64,000 bases of DNA from Flavobacterium lipolyticum. Lineage in GTDB: Bacteria; Bacteroidota; Bacteroidia; Flavobacteriales; Flavobacteriaceae. The notes beneath the pieces were generated by a model, which ran no database searches, had not been told where the DNA came from, and saw only the letters and a program-made list of their open reading frames with translations. Of this stretch, positions 18,316-27,208 are shown one piece after another. The translations under genes were made by a program, and so were the position numbers. Numbering within the stretch: position 1 is the stretch's first letter; every line of letters starts with the position of its first letter. The stretch covers positions 2,852,001 through 2,916,000 of the forward strand of contig NZ_JAJJMN010000001.1 in the NCBI RefSeq assembly GCF_020905335.1, read 5' to 3'.

Positions 18316-18434
18316 CGTACTGCTGCTACACCTGGTTTGGGGCTAAATTAAGGCCTGTTCTCAGATTTCCAAAACATCCCAAATACAAGAACATTTTTCC
18401 AGTAACCTTATTGTCCAAATTCGTTGTAGTAGCT
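18316..18434. repeat. attC-like imperfect hairpin between two unknown genes
   Basis: Bases 18411-18434 repeat 17646-17669 with 22 of 24 identities. The same sequence is partly the reverse complement of about 18321-18340 (ctgctacacctggtttgg; roughly 14 of 20 positions), so the interval can fold into a long imperfect hairpin. The repeat abuts the stop of the minus-strand gene ending at 18436. A repeat placed at the 3' end of a small unknown gene resembles integron gene-cassette structure, but no integrase is seen, so this is a weak call. Confidence 0.35.
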
Positions 18435-18435
18435 G

Positions 18436-18999
18436 TTATGTGGCGTTTTTTATTAATTCTTCTATTTCAGAATCCGTTTTTATATTTTTTCCTTTTAATG
18501 TAAATTGATATAAAAGAGGCTCTGTCGAAATATTTTCAATATAGCTTTTCTCCATAAGTAAGTTTAGGTATCTAACAACTTCCTTTTTAGAATTATTGGT
18601 CATTTTTGACACTTCGAATATTAAATTCCCCATATTTTGTATTTGCTCCGTACAATTGTTTGATTGTAGCCAAAGCATTTCAAACAGACTTTTCATTGTT
18701 TTAGAACGCAATTGATCACTTTCCAATTCTTCAATCATATTGTAAGTTTCGTCTAAGAATTTTTTATATTTTGACTTTGAAACACCAAATAACCATCCTG
18801 TTTTAGGTTTGTTTTCAATTCTATAAAATAGAGCCCGTATCTTATAATCATTTTCGAAATTTGGGAAGTTATCAAATAAGTTACATATTGATATTTCTCC
18901 GTTAAAATATTTTCTAACAAGAGAAGCTGCTAATTGTCTATCTTCTTTATTGATATAGTCTGTCATAAATAACCTAGAACTAATATATGCTATTAACAT
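18436..18999 (-). CDS. Unknown protein with possible winged-helix end
   Basis: Up to 187 residues; an internal Met at residue 12 (MTDYINKEDRQLA) is an equally good start (18966). It is rich in charged residues, has no membrane segment, and the C-terminal third (SKKEVVRYLNLLMEKSYIEN, then LYQFTLKGK) reads like a winged-helix fold. The family is not recognised. It lies in the accessory stretch downstream of tRNA-Arg. Confidence 0.65.
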   Translation of the reverse strand: MLIAYISSRLFMTDYINKEDRQLAASLVRKYFNGEISICNLFDNFPNFENDYKIRALFYRIENKPKTGWLFGVSKSKYKKFLDETYNMIEELESDQLRSKTMKSLFEMLWLQSNNCTEQIQNMGNLIFEVSKMTNNSKKEVVRYLNLLMEKSYIENISTEPLLYQFTLKGKNIKTDSEIEELIKNAT

Positions 19000-19189
19000 T
19001 TATTTATTATCAAATATATAATAAGTTATAAATCATTGCAAGGGCTTTTAATTTGCTGAATACTTTTGCACTAATGGGAGTGAGAATTTCCATGGTTTTA
19101 CTTCATTGATGAATAAGAACGGGATAACTAATCACTAGTTGAATTACTATAAAATCAAATGGTGATGCATTATTTAAAATGTTTAAATC

Positions 19190-19360
19190 TTCTAACTGAT
19201 GGTTCGAATTCTGTAACGTCAAGGGCGCTATAAAATTTGAAAAGCATGAGAATGTAGATTGTCAGGCTTTTTTAAGGTTCGAAAATTATTCTAAAAATTC
19301 TATTTTTTCGCAACACTATTATTTAAGGTAAATTTCGGTTCGAACGCTGTGAAGGATTTT
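19190..19360 (+). repeat. Diverged copy of the tRNA-Arg 3' end, terminator and following segment
   Basis: The order of elements at 17370-17530 is repeated here: a T-arm-like ggttcgaattc, then a terminator with the same spacing and wording (agaatgtagatt in the loop region), then about 80 bases on, atttcggttcgaac, matching atttcggctcgaac at 17503. The tRNA itself cannot fold here. Such decayed copies behind a tRNA suggest past integration at the tRNA 3' end. Confidence 0.6.
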
Positions 19361-19501
19361 AAAATTAATTAAGACTTTAAATATGCAGCTGTTTTTGTTA
19401 TTGATAAAATATTTCTACTAGGTTTTGAGAAATTTAGTACTTCAATTTTTTTATATTAGCCAGACAATTTAATTGAACTTAAATAATTAAGCATATAAGA
19501 G

Positions 19502-19825
19502 ATGGATATTGAATTTTTTTCAGAGTTGGACGATGACAATCAAACTCCCGTAATTTTAAATGTTCTTGATATTAATGAAAGCTCTACAATTGGAGAACTC
19601 TTGTTAAAAATTCATGAAATAACTGAGATTCCGTTTTACAGAGAACTTAAATGGGGTGAAAACGTAGAAAAAATATCCTGTAGCTATTATTATAAATCAG
19701 GAACTGAATTTGGAGTATTTACCATTATTGAGGATTTGGAGCAAAAAATCAGTAGTTTTCCGAAAAATGGATTTAAGAATGAATTAAGCTTATTTATTGA
19801 TGGAGGCATTGGACTTGTTAACTAG
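19502..19825 (+). CDS. Unknown small acidic protein, possibly beta-grasp
   Basis: A 107-residue acidic protein with no family match that I can name. The pattern of strand, helix (STIGELLLKIHEITEIPF) and further strands is compatible with a ubiquitin-like beta-grasp fold, which is only a guess. Its end overlaps by 26 bases the start of the oxygenase-like gene that follows, so the two form a coupled pair. AT content is higher than in the housekeeping genes nearby. Confidence 0.6.
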   Translation: MDIEFFSELDDDNQTPVILNVLDINESSTIGELLLKIHEITEIPFYRELKWGENVEKISCSYYYKSGTEFGVFTIIEDLEQKISSFPKNGFKNELSLFIDGGIGLVN

Positions 19826-20510
19826 TTTTGATTTTGAAAAAGATTTCAATCTTCAAGATGTAATTAAAACATTGCAAAAGGGGCAAGCTATAGTGCTTAT
19901 AGAAAATTTTCCCTTATTAGATCATGAATTTCAATCATTTATCAATAGTATTGGAGATTCTGTAAAAGAAAATAGAAACAATTGTAGGCAAGACATTTTT
20001 GATGTAAAAATAGCTAAGCAAAATAATTTTTTTACCTCTATTGCTACTTCGGCTTTGGCCTTTCCTTTGCATACTGATTGTGCTGATTTTGATGTAATTC
20101 CAAACTGTGTAGGTCTTTTATGTGTCGAGCCAGCCATCAAGGAGCAAGGTGCAAATAACTTTGTTTTTTTAAGAAAAATAATAAATCAATTACCTGAAAA
20201 TGTTATCCATAATCTATTACATAAAAAATGGAAATTCCGAAATCAGTATAGAAGTGTTTTAAGTCTCAATAATGGCAACTATTACATTTGTTATGACAGA
20301 ATAACTATGGAATCATTTTCCGAAATCAATGAGAAGGAAATGGAAGAACTAAATAATTTAGATAAAATTTTTGAAGCTAATTCTTTTAAAATTAAATTAA
20401 AAAAGCAAGATTTAGTATTATTCAGAAATGATTTACTACTGCATGGACGAGATGAAATAGCTATAGACTCAAAAAGATTAATCAAAAGAATAAGGTTTAA
20501 TATGAATTAA
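19800..20510 (+). CDS. TauD/TfdA-like Fe(II)/2-oxoglutarate oxygenase
   Basis: A 236-residue protein (ATG 19800) with the metal-binding pattern of clavaminate synthase-like oxygenases: an HxD pair in FPLHTDCAD (about residues 91 and 93), a following VGLLCVEPA strand, and a C-terminal NDLLLHGRDE with the distal His (about 215) plus a downstream Arg-rich strand (RLIKRIRF) for 2-oxoglutarate. The substrate is unknown. It overlaps the small gene upstream, so that protein may be its partner or substrate. Confidence 0.75.
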   Translation: MEALDLLTSFDFEKDFNLQDVIKTLQKGQAIVLIENFPLLDHEFQSFINSIGDSVKENRNNCRQDIFDVKIAKQNNFFTSIATSALAFPLHTDCADFDVIPNCVGLLCVEPAIKEQGANNFVFLRKIINQLPENVIHNLLHKKWKFRNQYRSVLSLNNGNYYICYDRITMESFSEINEKEMEELNNLDKIFEANSFKIKLKKQDLVLFRNDLLLHGRDEIAIDSKRLIKRIRFNMN

Positions 20511-20530
20511 AAAGAGCTGTTCTCCAATTT

Positions 20531-20618
20531 TTAAATCTTCCAATAAACGCTTCAAATTCTGTACCGCCAAGATCACCTAAACACAAAAACCTATTTCGTA
20601 ATGAAATAGGTTTTTTTT
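20531..20618 (+). terminator. Terminator after the oxygenase gene, with tRNA-end-like lead
   Basis: The stem aaaacctatttc / gaaataggtttt (20586-20597 with 20603-20614) is followed by a T run. The 45 bases before it (aaatcttccaat to ctgtaccgccaag) match about 19185-19228 (aaatcttctaact to ctgtaacgtcaag), so this is a third, shorter copy of the tRNA-end-like unit. Confidence 0.75.
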
Positions 20619-20761
20619 AGGTCTTTTTTTAACTGTTTTACACGTTTTGGTTTGTAAATCCTGTGAAGCTCCCGTGACAAGCTTAAAATCATCTCAGATT
20701 ATTGGACTTTATAAAATTTATAGGCTGCATTATTTTAGTAATACTGCGATTGTAAAACCAT

Positions 20762-21502
20762 TTACACACATACAAATTCCTTAAAATCGCTCAATTCTAA
20801 TTGTATTGGAGTTTCATATCTTTTATTATTCAGGTCTGCGGTAAAAGATTTTTTGGGTTTTAAAGTTATTAGTCCTTTCGTAAAACTTATCGTATCAATC
20901 AAGGTATAAATATCCTCATAGAATTGAAGCTTGTAGTTTAATGAACCGCAAAAATTATTCTTCTTGTCTTTGTATTCAATTACAGCCATTGTTCCAATTT
21001 CTTCGACTTCAATCTGATAATAAATATCAATTTTAAAGGACTTGGTTTCTTTTGTTTTAAAATGAATTTTTATTTTGGTATCCAACTCAGAAATAAGCTT
21101 CTCAGTTTGATCTACTAATGCTAAATTTAAGGCATTACTTATTTTTCGCAGCACTTGGAATGTTATTGATTTAATTAGGCTGTTTTTTTCACTATCGGAA
21201 AATGATTGTAATTTTTCAGTGTTAATTCCAAAATCTAAATATTTAATTCTTTTGTCAACGTTTCTATTAGAAACTACAATTTCATTTTCTTTTAATACGG
21301 TTGTTAAATTGATGTATATATGATCAAATTCTCCATAAGTGCATTTTAGTTCGTTTAATTTTCTGGCAATTCGTTGTCCTATAAAATTTGTGTCTTTTGT
21401 TGGTACGAAAAGCTTACCTAGTTGTCGGGGGATGCTTTGCCCTTCAATATTTTGCTTTTCACTTTCGTAAAAGCGTATGTCTTTTAATATTCTGTCACCC
21501 AT
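20762..21502 (-). CDS. Unknown protein
   Basis: A 246-residue soluble protein without a recognised family. It begins MGDRILKDIRFYESEK; the middle third is helical and Lys/Glu-rich, and the last third alternates like beta strands (FKIDIYYQIEVEEIGTMAVI). No signal peptide or membrane segment is seen. It is encoded divergently from the AraC-type regulator at 21658, with a 155-base shared upstream region. Confidence 0.65.
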   Translation of the reverse strand: MGDRILKDIRFYESEKQNIEGQSIPRQLGKLFVPTKDTNFIGQRIARKLNELKCTYGEFDHIYINLTTVLKENEIVVSNRNVDKRIKYLDFGINTEKLQSFSDSEKNSLIKSITFQVLRKISNALNLALVDQTEKLISELDTKIKIHFKTKETKSFKIDIYYQIEVEEIGTMAVIEYKDKKNNFCGSLNYKLQFYEDIYTLIDTISFTKGLITLKPKKSFTADLNNKRYETPIQLELSDFKEFVCV

Positions 21503-21657
21503 TTTTTAATCTTTATTGTTGGATAAATGTATTAATAATTTTGCTTCAGAAAAGGACTTTAAAAGAATAAAAAAATGTCTGATACATCCATAACTTTGTA
21601 TTAATATTAGTTTGCATCTGTAAATGATATTTAACGTATATACTATAGATTAAAAGC

Positions 21658-22599
21658 ATGACAAAGGAAGAGTCTATTAAAGAGTATTATTTTAGAATCA
21701 ATAAGAGTATAGATTACATTAAAGAAAATCTTCATGAAGAGCTTTCTTTAGAAAAACTGGCAGCGCTTTGCAGCTTTTCAAAGTTTCATTTTCATAGAAT
21801 TTTTAAGTCTGTTACAGGAAGAACAATCAATGAATTTATTAAAAATGCAAAGATAGAGAGGGCGCTGTTTTTCCTGATGAATAATCCGTCAAAGACAATT
21901 AGTGAAATAGCCAATGATTGTGGTTTTTTGAGTGTTTCCTCTTTTTCAAGGAGTTTTCGTGAAGTCAGACAGATGACACCAAGCGAATGGCGGGAGCAGT
22001 ATAAAAATAGCAATATTCGTATAATAGATAGCAATATTGGAAAAATGCAGTCTGAAATCGAAAACTACCTTGCACTCAAATTAAATAATTTAAAAAATAT
22101 TGAAATGAGTGAAATGAAAAAACTTGATTTTGAAGTTAAAAATCTTGAGGCGTTTAATGTTATTTACATCAGAAATCTCAATATCCACAGTCATGATAGT
22201 GAAACATTTGAAGAGATGTTTAAAAAGCTTTTCAGCTGGGCTACTCCAAGAAATTTAGTAAATTTTCCTGAAACCAAAGCATTAACCGTTTACAGAAGTA
22301 ATGCTAATTTATCAGGAATGCTTCAGGCTGACGTTTGTTTGTCTGTTCCTGAGAAAATAGTTGGAGAGGGCATAGTGGGTAATACAATAATAAGTGGAGG
22401 ATTATATGCCATTTTCCATAAAGAAGGACCAATGTCAGAATGTTTTAAAACCTGGAATTACATATACGAAGTGTGGTTTGAAGAAAATGGTTATCAGCCC
22501 GATAATAGAAATTTCTTTTTAAGTCATTTAAATGATCCTAAATTGCATCCGGAAAACCTTCATATTGTCGATATCTATATACCAATAAAATTACTGTAG
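21658..22599 (+). CDS. AraC-type regulator with GyrI-like effector domain
   Basis: A 313-residue transcription regulator. The N-terminal 110 residues hold two helix-turn-helix units (LEKLAALCSFSKFHFHRIFK and ISEIANDCGFLSVSSFSRSF). From about residue 155 to the end there is a GyrI-like/SOUL-type effector-binding domain (FEVKNLEAFNVIYIRNLN to HIVDIYIPIKL). This is the Rob-like layout, in which a small molecule or drug binds the C-terminal domain. A TAACTTTG box at 21591-21598 could be its -7 element. A terminator follows. Confidence 0.92.
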   Translation: MTKEESIKEYYFRINKSIDYIKENLHEELSLEKLAALCSFSKFHFHRIFKSVTGRTINEFIKNAKIERALFFLMNNPSKTISEIANDCGFLSVSSFSRSFREVRQMTPSEWREQYKNSNIRIIDSNIGKMQSEIENYLALKLNNLKNIEMSEMKKLDFEVKNLEAFNVIYIRNLNIHSHDSETFEEMFKKLFSWATPRNLVNFPETKALTVYRSNANLSGMLQADVCLSVPEKIVGEGIVGNTIISGGLYAIFHKEGPMSECFKTWNYIYEVWFEENGYQPDNRNFFLSHLNDPKLHPENLHIVDIYIPIKLL

Positions 22600-22726
22600 G
22601 ATTAATAACTTCTAAAATCGAATTTATGAAACTGTCATTTAGAGTCACATTTTCTGTTACAGCTAATGGTCTTCAATTTAATTTTAGAATAAATTATTTC
22701 TAAAAAGTATATATGAGGGTATTTGA

Positions 22727-22766
22727 AATAAGGTCTGAGAATTGATATTCTCAGGCCTTATTTTAA
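22727..22766 (+). terminator. Terminator after the AraC-type gene
   Basis: Stem aataaggtctgagaat / attctcaggccttatt (22727-22742 with 22747-22762) with one wobble position, followed by Ts. It can act in either direction. Confidence 0.75.
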
Positions 22767-22816
22767 TAATTCATTCGAAAACGATCTGATATCAGAGGCA
22801 CGAAATTTTATCTCCG

Positions 22817-23008
22817 TTATTTTGCAGATCCTTTTTTTGCGTTTTTGATTAAAATGAAAATAGAGAATAAAAACACGATGCTATAAAGTGCTGCTAAAGC
22901 GGGTTTTTCGAAAGTTAGTTTTTCAAAGTCAAATTGTTTGTACAATGTTGCTCCTAAGATGATTGCAATAATTCCAAAAACAAATGATGATGCTTTTTTG
23001 TTTTCCAT
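22817..23008 (-). CDS. Small two-helix membrane protein
   Basis: A 63-residue protein with two hydrophobic segments (about 6-23 and 37-55) and a Lys-rich C-terminus. No family is recognised. The size and topology match the small uncharacterised membrane proteins common in flavobacteria. It precedes the Mpo1-like gene's 3' end on the same strand. Confidence 0.65.
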   Translation of the reverse strand: MENKKASSFVFGIIAIILGATLYKQFDFEKLTFEKPALAALYSIVFLFSIFILIKNAKKGSAK

Positions 23009-23098
23009 TTTTTTAATGTTTTATAAGTATGTTAATTAGTATTTCCGCTAAAATGCAAGTATTCCTGAGGCTATCATTTCTAACATATAGGGTGTAAA

Positions 23099-23563
23099 TT
23101 ACTTCTTAGAAAATAAATTCTCCACTACCCAGGCTGGACCAATCATTAGAAATTGTAAATCTTTCAAAAAAGAAGGTTTTTTTCCTTCAATATTATGTCC
23201 GTAGAATTGACCAATCCAGGCAATTATAAATACGCCAATAGAAAAGATCCATAACGGTAAAACTTGTCCGACATAGTAATTTACAACCAAACAAATTGCC
23301 GAAAAAACAGCAATTTTCAAAGCCATCGTTACCGACAGACGAAGATAAAAAAGAAGCACAAAAATTAAAACAACAGCCGCCCAGTTTTCCAGAACAGGAG
23401 CGTTCAATTTTAAGGTATTGGAGATGAAATAACTTGGAATACTCATTAACAGTCCAACTATCGAAAAGTAGATCGCTGGTACACAAATATAATGTATCGC
23501 CTTATTCTTAGGGTTCTGATGACTCACAGCGTATTCATCAAACCATTGTTCTAATGTTCTCAT
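23099..23563 (-). CDS. Mpo1-like (DUF962) membrane protein
   Basis: A 154-residue protein of the DUF962/Mpo1 family. It begins MRTLEQWFDEYAVSHQNPKNKAIHYICVP with the conserved His residues after the N-terminal helix, has about four hydrophobic segments, and ends with GHNIEGKKPSFLKDL. Yeast Mpo1 is an Fe(II)-dependent dioxygenase that alpha-oxidises 2-hydroxy fatty acids; whether the bacterial proteins do this is not established. Confidence 0.88.
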   Translation of the reverse strand: MRTLEQWFDEYAVSHQNPKNKAIHYICVPAIYFSIVGLLMSIPSYFISNTLKLNAPVLENWAAVVLIFVLLFYLRLSVTMALKIAVFSAICLVVNYYVGQVLPLWIFSIGVFIIAWIGQFYGHNIEGKKPSFLKDLQFLMIGPAWVVENLFSKK

Positions 23564-23884
23564 TGTTTAGGGTTTAGAATAGTAAATCTACTAAAAAAAA
23601 CTTTCGTTTTATCAATTTCAATTATTCTTAAAAATATACGATCTTAATTTTTAGGAAGATACCGATATGAAATGGAATTAGAGACAATGCAGATCTGCTT
23701 GTACTTTAGTACTAAAGAGGAATTTGTTTTTTTTAAAATAAATGTGGCAAAGTTTAGATTAAATACTCAAAAAAAATAATGTATTTGTCTTATTGTGATA
23801 TTTTTATGGCTTAATTAGGTGTGCCTTTTTTTTTTTCATTTCTAAATTTGACAATAAATAAAATACCCCCTTAAACAATTAGTC
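23564..23884. other. AT-rich gap with a possible promoter box
   Basis: No gene is seen in these 321 bases. A TAAATTTG box at 23843-23850 fits the Bacteroidota -7 element and lies 35 bases before the small gene at 23885; no clear -33 element is present. Confidence 0.45.
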
Positions 23885-24121
23885 ATGCAACAAGGAGAGA
23901 TTAGAGAAGAGAAGACCGTAAAGGTTTATGCAATCAATTATAAAAAAGAGAATGATGCTCAAAAAATGGCAGACGGTTTGCAACTATATAATCATACCGG
24001 GACTCAAAATAATTTATCAGAAGATCGGGTTGAAGTTGTAAAATTAATTTTTAATATACTTATTCTCCTTGCTTTTTTCTTTTCATTTATAGCATTGCTC
24101 ATTATTAAATTTTTCAGTTAA
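23885..24121 (+). CDS. Small C-terminally anchored membrane protein
   Basis: A 78-residue protein with a charged N-terminal 50 residues (GEIREEKTVKVYAINYKKEN) and one hydrophobic segment near the C-terminus (about 56-75). No family is recognised. It ends four bases inside the convergent TMEM143-like gene. A TAAATTTG box upstream supports it being expressed. Confidence 0.6.
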   Translation: MQQGEIREEKTVKVYAINYKKENDAQKMADGLQLYNHTGTQNNLSEDRVEVVKLIFNILILLAFFFSFIALLIIKFFS

Positions 24122-25368
24122 ATGTATTCAGAAACTTCTATTTTTTGATTGTAGTCAAAAACATTATCCCATAATGAGTCAACGGTTACCAATGCCTCAT
24201 CTAAAGGGATAACACTCCATTTACCATTGGATTCAACGGCTAGTCCCATAGTTTTTAATTTCAACAAAGCATCCTGTACATCAAAGTCCAGATTTGCATT
24301 TAGTGTTGTTGTAAACCAGGACTCAATTTGATTGTCGAGTTCTTCGGCAGTAATGGGATATTCGGTTTTGTATAAAAAGGTATAGGCCAGTATCGTTTCT
24401 TTCAATACTTCTTCTTCAGAGGAATTTAGAAGTGAATAGAAAGCACCGCTATTGTTTCCGAGATTTTTAAAGTAAAGGCTGTCTGAAAGTATTTTAGAGT
24501 ATTTGATTCTTTTATTGACAAAGTTACTGTACTGACGAAACAAATAAAGGGATAAAATACCCAGTGCAATTAAACCCTGATTTAAAGAGGCTTTGCTGTT
24601 TAATAAATCGATAGCTTCTCCCGATTGATACGCGGCATACATGCCAATCAAAGCAGGAATTACAGTTGTACTTAAAAGTGAAATTCCGCCTCCTATTCCC
24701 GGAACCCAAAAGAGCAACTTATCTTTGGTAGACATTCTTGGAATAGCATTTGGGAATATAGTTTCGAGATCGTTTTTAGGAACACGTTTAAAAATCTTTA
24801 AAGCAACCGAACCCGGTTCGATAGGCATTTTTCCCAGTTTTACTTTCTTTTCTTTAATATAATCAGCTTCGCTGTAATGAAGATAAATCAGGACACGATC
24901 GTAATATTCAATTTCAATTTCTTTCTTCCAGAAAAAATATTTTCGCATCTTTTCTTTTGCCTTATGATGTCCACGAACGTATAATTCGTAGTCTTTATAG
25001 GCGTTGAAATCAATTGAAAGCTTCAAACCGATTAAGTCTGAATCTTCAAAAGCTTTGTCCAGTGTTTCCTGATCTATCCGACGATAATTCCCCTGTTCTA
25101 ATACCGTAAGTAATGTTTTCTTGAAAACGTTGAAATCACTTTTACCTATAAAATTTTCGCGTTCTTTCAGACTTAAATCAGGATCAAACAAAGCGTAGTT
25201 TTGCTTCAGATTTCGATTAAGATTAAAAGCTTCGTAATGGAAATAGTGTTCGATAATATCAAACAGTTTTCTGAAATCATCCGTTTTCTTCGAATCTTTG
25301 GCAAAGACAGTTAGTTGTTGTTCCAATAGAAATTCCTTGTTAAAGGGAATATAGTGTTCTCGTGTCAT
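24118..25368 (-). CDS. TMEM143/DUF3754 family protein
   Basis: A 416-residue protein starting MTREHYIPFNKEFLLEQ, the pattern of the TMEM143 (DUF3754) family. The first 220 residues are soluble and include a KIFKRVPKNDLETIFPN segment. Two hydrophobic stretches follow at about 225-250 and 265-285. The C-terminal region (ILAYTFLYKTEYPITAEEL to DAL) looks like a small helical domain. The function is unknown. A TATCTTTG box (minus strand, 25402-25409) lies about 35 bases upstream. Confidence 0.85.
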   Translation of the reverse strand: MTREHYIPFNKEFLLEQQLTVFAKDSKKTDDFRKLFDIIEHYFHYEAFNLNRNLKQNYALFDPDLSLKERENFIGKSDFNVFKKTLLTVLEQGNYRRIDQETLDKAFEDSDLIGLKLSIDFNAYKDYELYVRGHHKAKEKMRKYFFWKKEIEIEYYDRVLIYLHYSEADYIKEKKVKLGKMPIEPGSVALKIFKRVPKNDLETIFPNAIPRMSTKDKLLFWVPGIGGGISLLSTTVIPALIGMYAAYQSGEAIDLLNSKASLNQGLIALGILSLYLFRQYSNFVNKRIKYSKILSDSLYFKNLGNNSGAFYSLLNSSEEEVLKETILAYTFLYKTEYPITAEELDNQIESWFTTTLNANLDFDVQDALLKLKTMGLAVESNGKWSVIPLDEALVTVDSLWDNVFDYNQKIEVSEYI

Positions 25369-25833
25369 AGAGATATTTAGGGGCTATAATTTTTTAAGGC
25401 TCAAAGATACAAAGTGATTTTGTTTTGATCATAGCTAGCTTTTAAAATTTGTTCGATGATCATCAGGAAAGAAATCTTTGCGGATGTTTTCGGCAGAAAG
25501 TAAGGAGTGTTTTCTTGTCAATTGAAAACGGTGCGTAAAAAAGTGAGATTTTTAATCGTTGGCATCGATTAAAAACCTCACTTAATTGTTCCAAAAAAAA
25601 ATGACAATATTTAATAATTTTCTCTTAGGAAAACTACAGTTTAAAATAAAAATTATTTGTGGCAAAACTACCACTTAAGAAAGTTTTGGCAACACGTATT
25701 TATACCTGTTTTTGCGTTTTTTTGTCCAAAAAGATCAGAGATTTAAAGAATATTTTTCTTTGATTTCATTGCTTTAAGATTATTTTTTACGACTTGTTTT
25801 CTCTAGTGTGCTTAAAGTAGCATTTGTTGGGAA
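25369..25833. other. 465-base gap with a strong hairpin
   Basis: No gene is seen. Bases 25541-25558 and 25566-25583 form an 18-bp stem (aagtgagatttttaatcg and its complement) with one A-C mismatch and a 7-base loop. It lacks a T run directly after the stem, so it may be a small RNA structure or a remnant repeat rather than a terminator. Confidence 0.55.
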
Positions 25834-26301
25834 TTAATCCGGTTCAGAATTTTTTAATGCTATTATTTTTTGAATGTATTGTATCAGATTTTCTTTTTCT
25901 ACCGAAAATGGTGCTTTTTCATCTTCCGTATTCAGGTACAAATCTGCAATACTTTGAGCATCCATATTTTTATTCACGTAATGGTATTCGGTATATCTAA
26001 TAATGCTTTCTACAAAAAGTTCTTGCAGTTTGCCTTTTTCTATAGTTTCTTCGTCACCATTTTTTATTTTTTCTATTTCAGATTCCGGTAAATCAATAGT
26101 GAGGTAAGTTGTATCTACGGCCACATTCGAAAGCATTTCTTGAGTAGCTTTTCCTGAAGCATTACAATAAGCACAAGGACCCGGTGCCCATTTTAATTGT
26201 TTGTTTAAACGTCGTATGTCTTCCCAGTCTACAAAACCTTTCCCAAGACATCTTGGGCATCCTGAATTTGATTTTTTAAATAGAAAACTAAAAAAAGGCA
26301 T
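25834..26301 (-). CDS. Protein with DnaJ-type zinc-finger motifs
   Basis: A 155-residue protein with a CPRCLGKG motif near residues 15-22 and CAYCNASGK near 43-51, the paired CxxCxGxG pattern of a DnaJ-like zinc ribbon. The rest is helical and acidic with no recognised domain. There is no J domain, so it is not DnaJ. The function is unknown. AT-rich gaps lie on both sides. Confidence 0.75.
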   Translation of the reverse strand: MPFFSFLFKKSNSGCPRCLGKGFVDWEDIRRLNKQLKWAPGPCAYCNASGKATQEMLSNVAVDTTYLTIDLPESEIEKIKNGDEETIEKGKLQELFVESIIRYTEYHYVNKNMDAQSIADLYLNTEDEKAPFSVEKENLIQYIQKIIALKNSEPD

Positions 26302-26870
26302 TTTTCCGAAAATTTAGGTTAAAGTTGTTTGGTCTTGCGAAGATAATTTTTTTATGTAAGAAAATTATTTTTAAAGCAGATTGTTTTTTTGAGAATTTGA
26401 GGGGATTTTATGGAGAGAAAGCATTTGGTTTTTATCGTATAGATATAAAGTGCGTTTCTGTATCAGGTATTTGACTGGAATCTCGTTTAGCTGCTTTGTT
26501 TTTTTATTTTTTTATGAAAAAAGGATAATTTCTTCACGTACAGAATCTAATTTAGAAAGTTTTTGCTTACATTTAGGCACCTCAAATCTCAAGAGAATCT
26601 ACAAGTTAAGGCAATCGGATTTTAAACCTGAAATCGCCTGAATAGAGAGCATTATGTCTAAGCTATTCGTTTTTTATGTGCTAGAGTTTATAAAATTTGG
26701 ATGTATGTGTAACAGAAATTAAGAACGAACGTCTAAGTTATTTGTAATTAGCAGAAAGCTCCCGAATTTTTTAGATTGGGGATTTTCATGATTCATTTTA
26801 TAGTAGGTTTATAATTCAGCTTGATTCCGTAATTCGTTGATCATTTTATGTATCATTAAAGTAGAAAGAT
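26302..26870. other. 569-base gap
   Basis: I see no gene I can support. A 63-codon frame at 26450-26641 has a hydrophobic start but no other sign of being real. No clear hairpin or promoter stands out. Confidence 0.4.
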
Positions 26871-27083
26871 ATGGTTGTTGAAGTTTTTAAAACAAATGTG
26901 CAGAAAGAGGCAGATAAAAATTATGTCATTGCCGTTATTCAAAGCCAGTTTCCTGATTATAAAATCAACTTTGACTTAGAAGATTGTGATAAAATATTGC
27001 GTATAGAAGGCATTGATTTAGAGCCTGAGAATATTATCGATTATGTGAATTGTTTAGGATATACTTGTGTAAAATTAGAATAA
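26871..27083 (+). CDS. Small protein, possible HMA-like fold without metal cysteines
   Basis: A 70-residue protein with pattern strand (MVVEVFKTNV), helix (EADKNYVIAVIQSQF), strand, strand (ILRIEGIDL), helix (NIIDYVNCLGY) and strand, which is the order of heavy-metal-associated domains. The CxxC metal site is absent. In flavobacteria such small proteins often sit alone. No operon partner is evident; the SulP gene begins 125 bases downstream. Confidence 0.65.
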   Translation: MVVEVFKTNVQKEADKNYVIAVIQSQFPDYKINFDLEDCDKILRIEGIDLEPENIIDYVNCLGYTCVKLE

Positions 27084-27193
27084 TTAGAATATGATAAATT
27101 TTATTGTTTTTTGTTTTTTACTGTTGGTAAAACAGTTTTTAAATTAAGTTTTAGTATAGGAAAGCTTTCTTTAAGTATGTGCACATTATTTTT

Positions 27194-27201
27194 TAAATTT
27201 G
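27194..27201 (+). promoter_or_regulatory. -7-like box just before the SulP start
   Basis: TAAATTTG at 27194-27201 matches the Bacteroidota TAnnTTTG element. It ends only 7 bases before ATG 27209, so a transcript from it would be leaderless or nearly so. No clear -33 partner is seen. Confidence 0.35.
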
Positions 27202-27208
27202 TGTGCTT

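Noticed and set aside
19190..19235. Second tRNA gene
   Set aside because: Only a T-arm-like ggttcgaattc and a terminator are present; no acceptor, D or anticodon stem can be drawn.
26450..26641. 63-codon frame with a hydrophobic start
   Set aside because: No recognisable family, no promoter, a non-ATG start and biased composition; most likely chance in AT-rich sequence.
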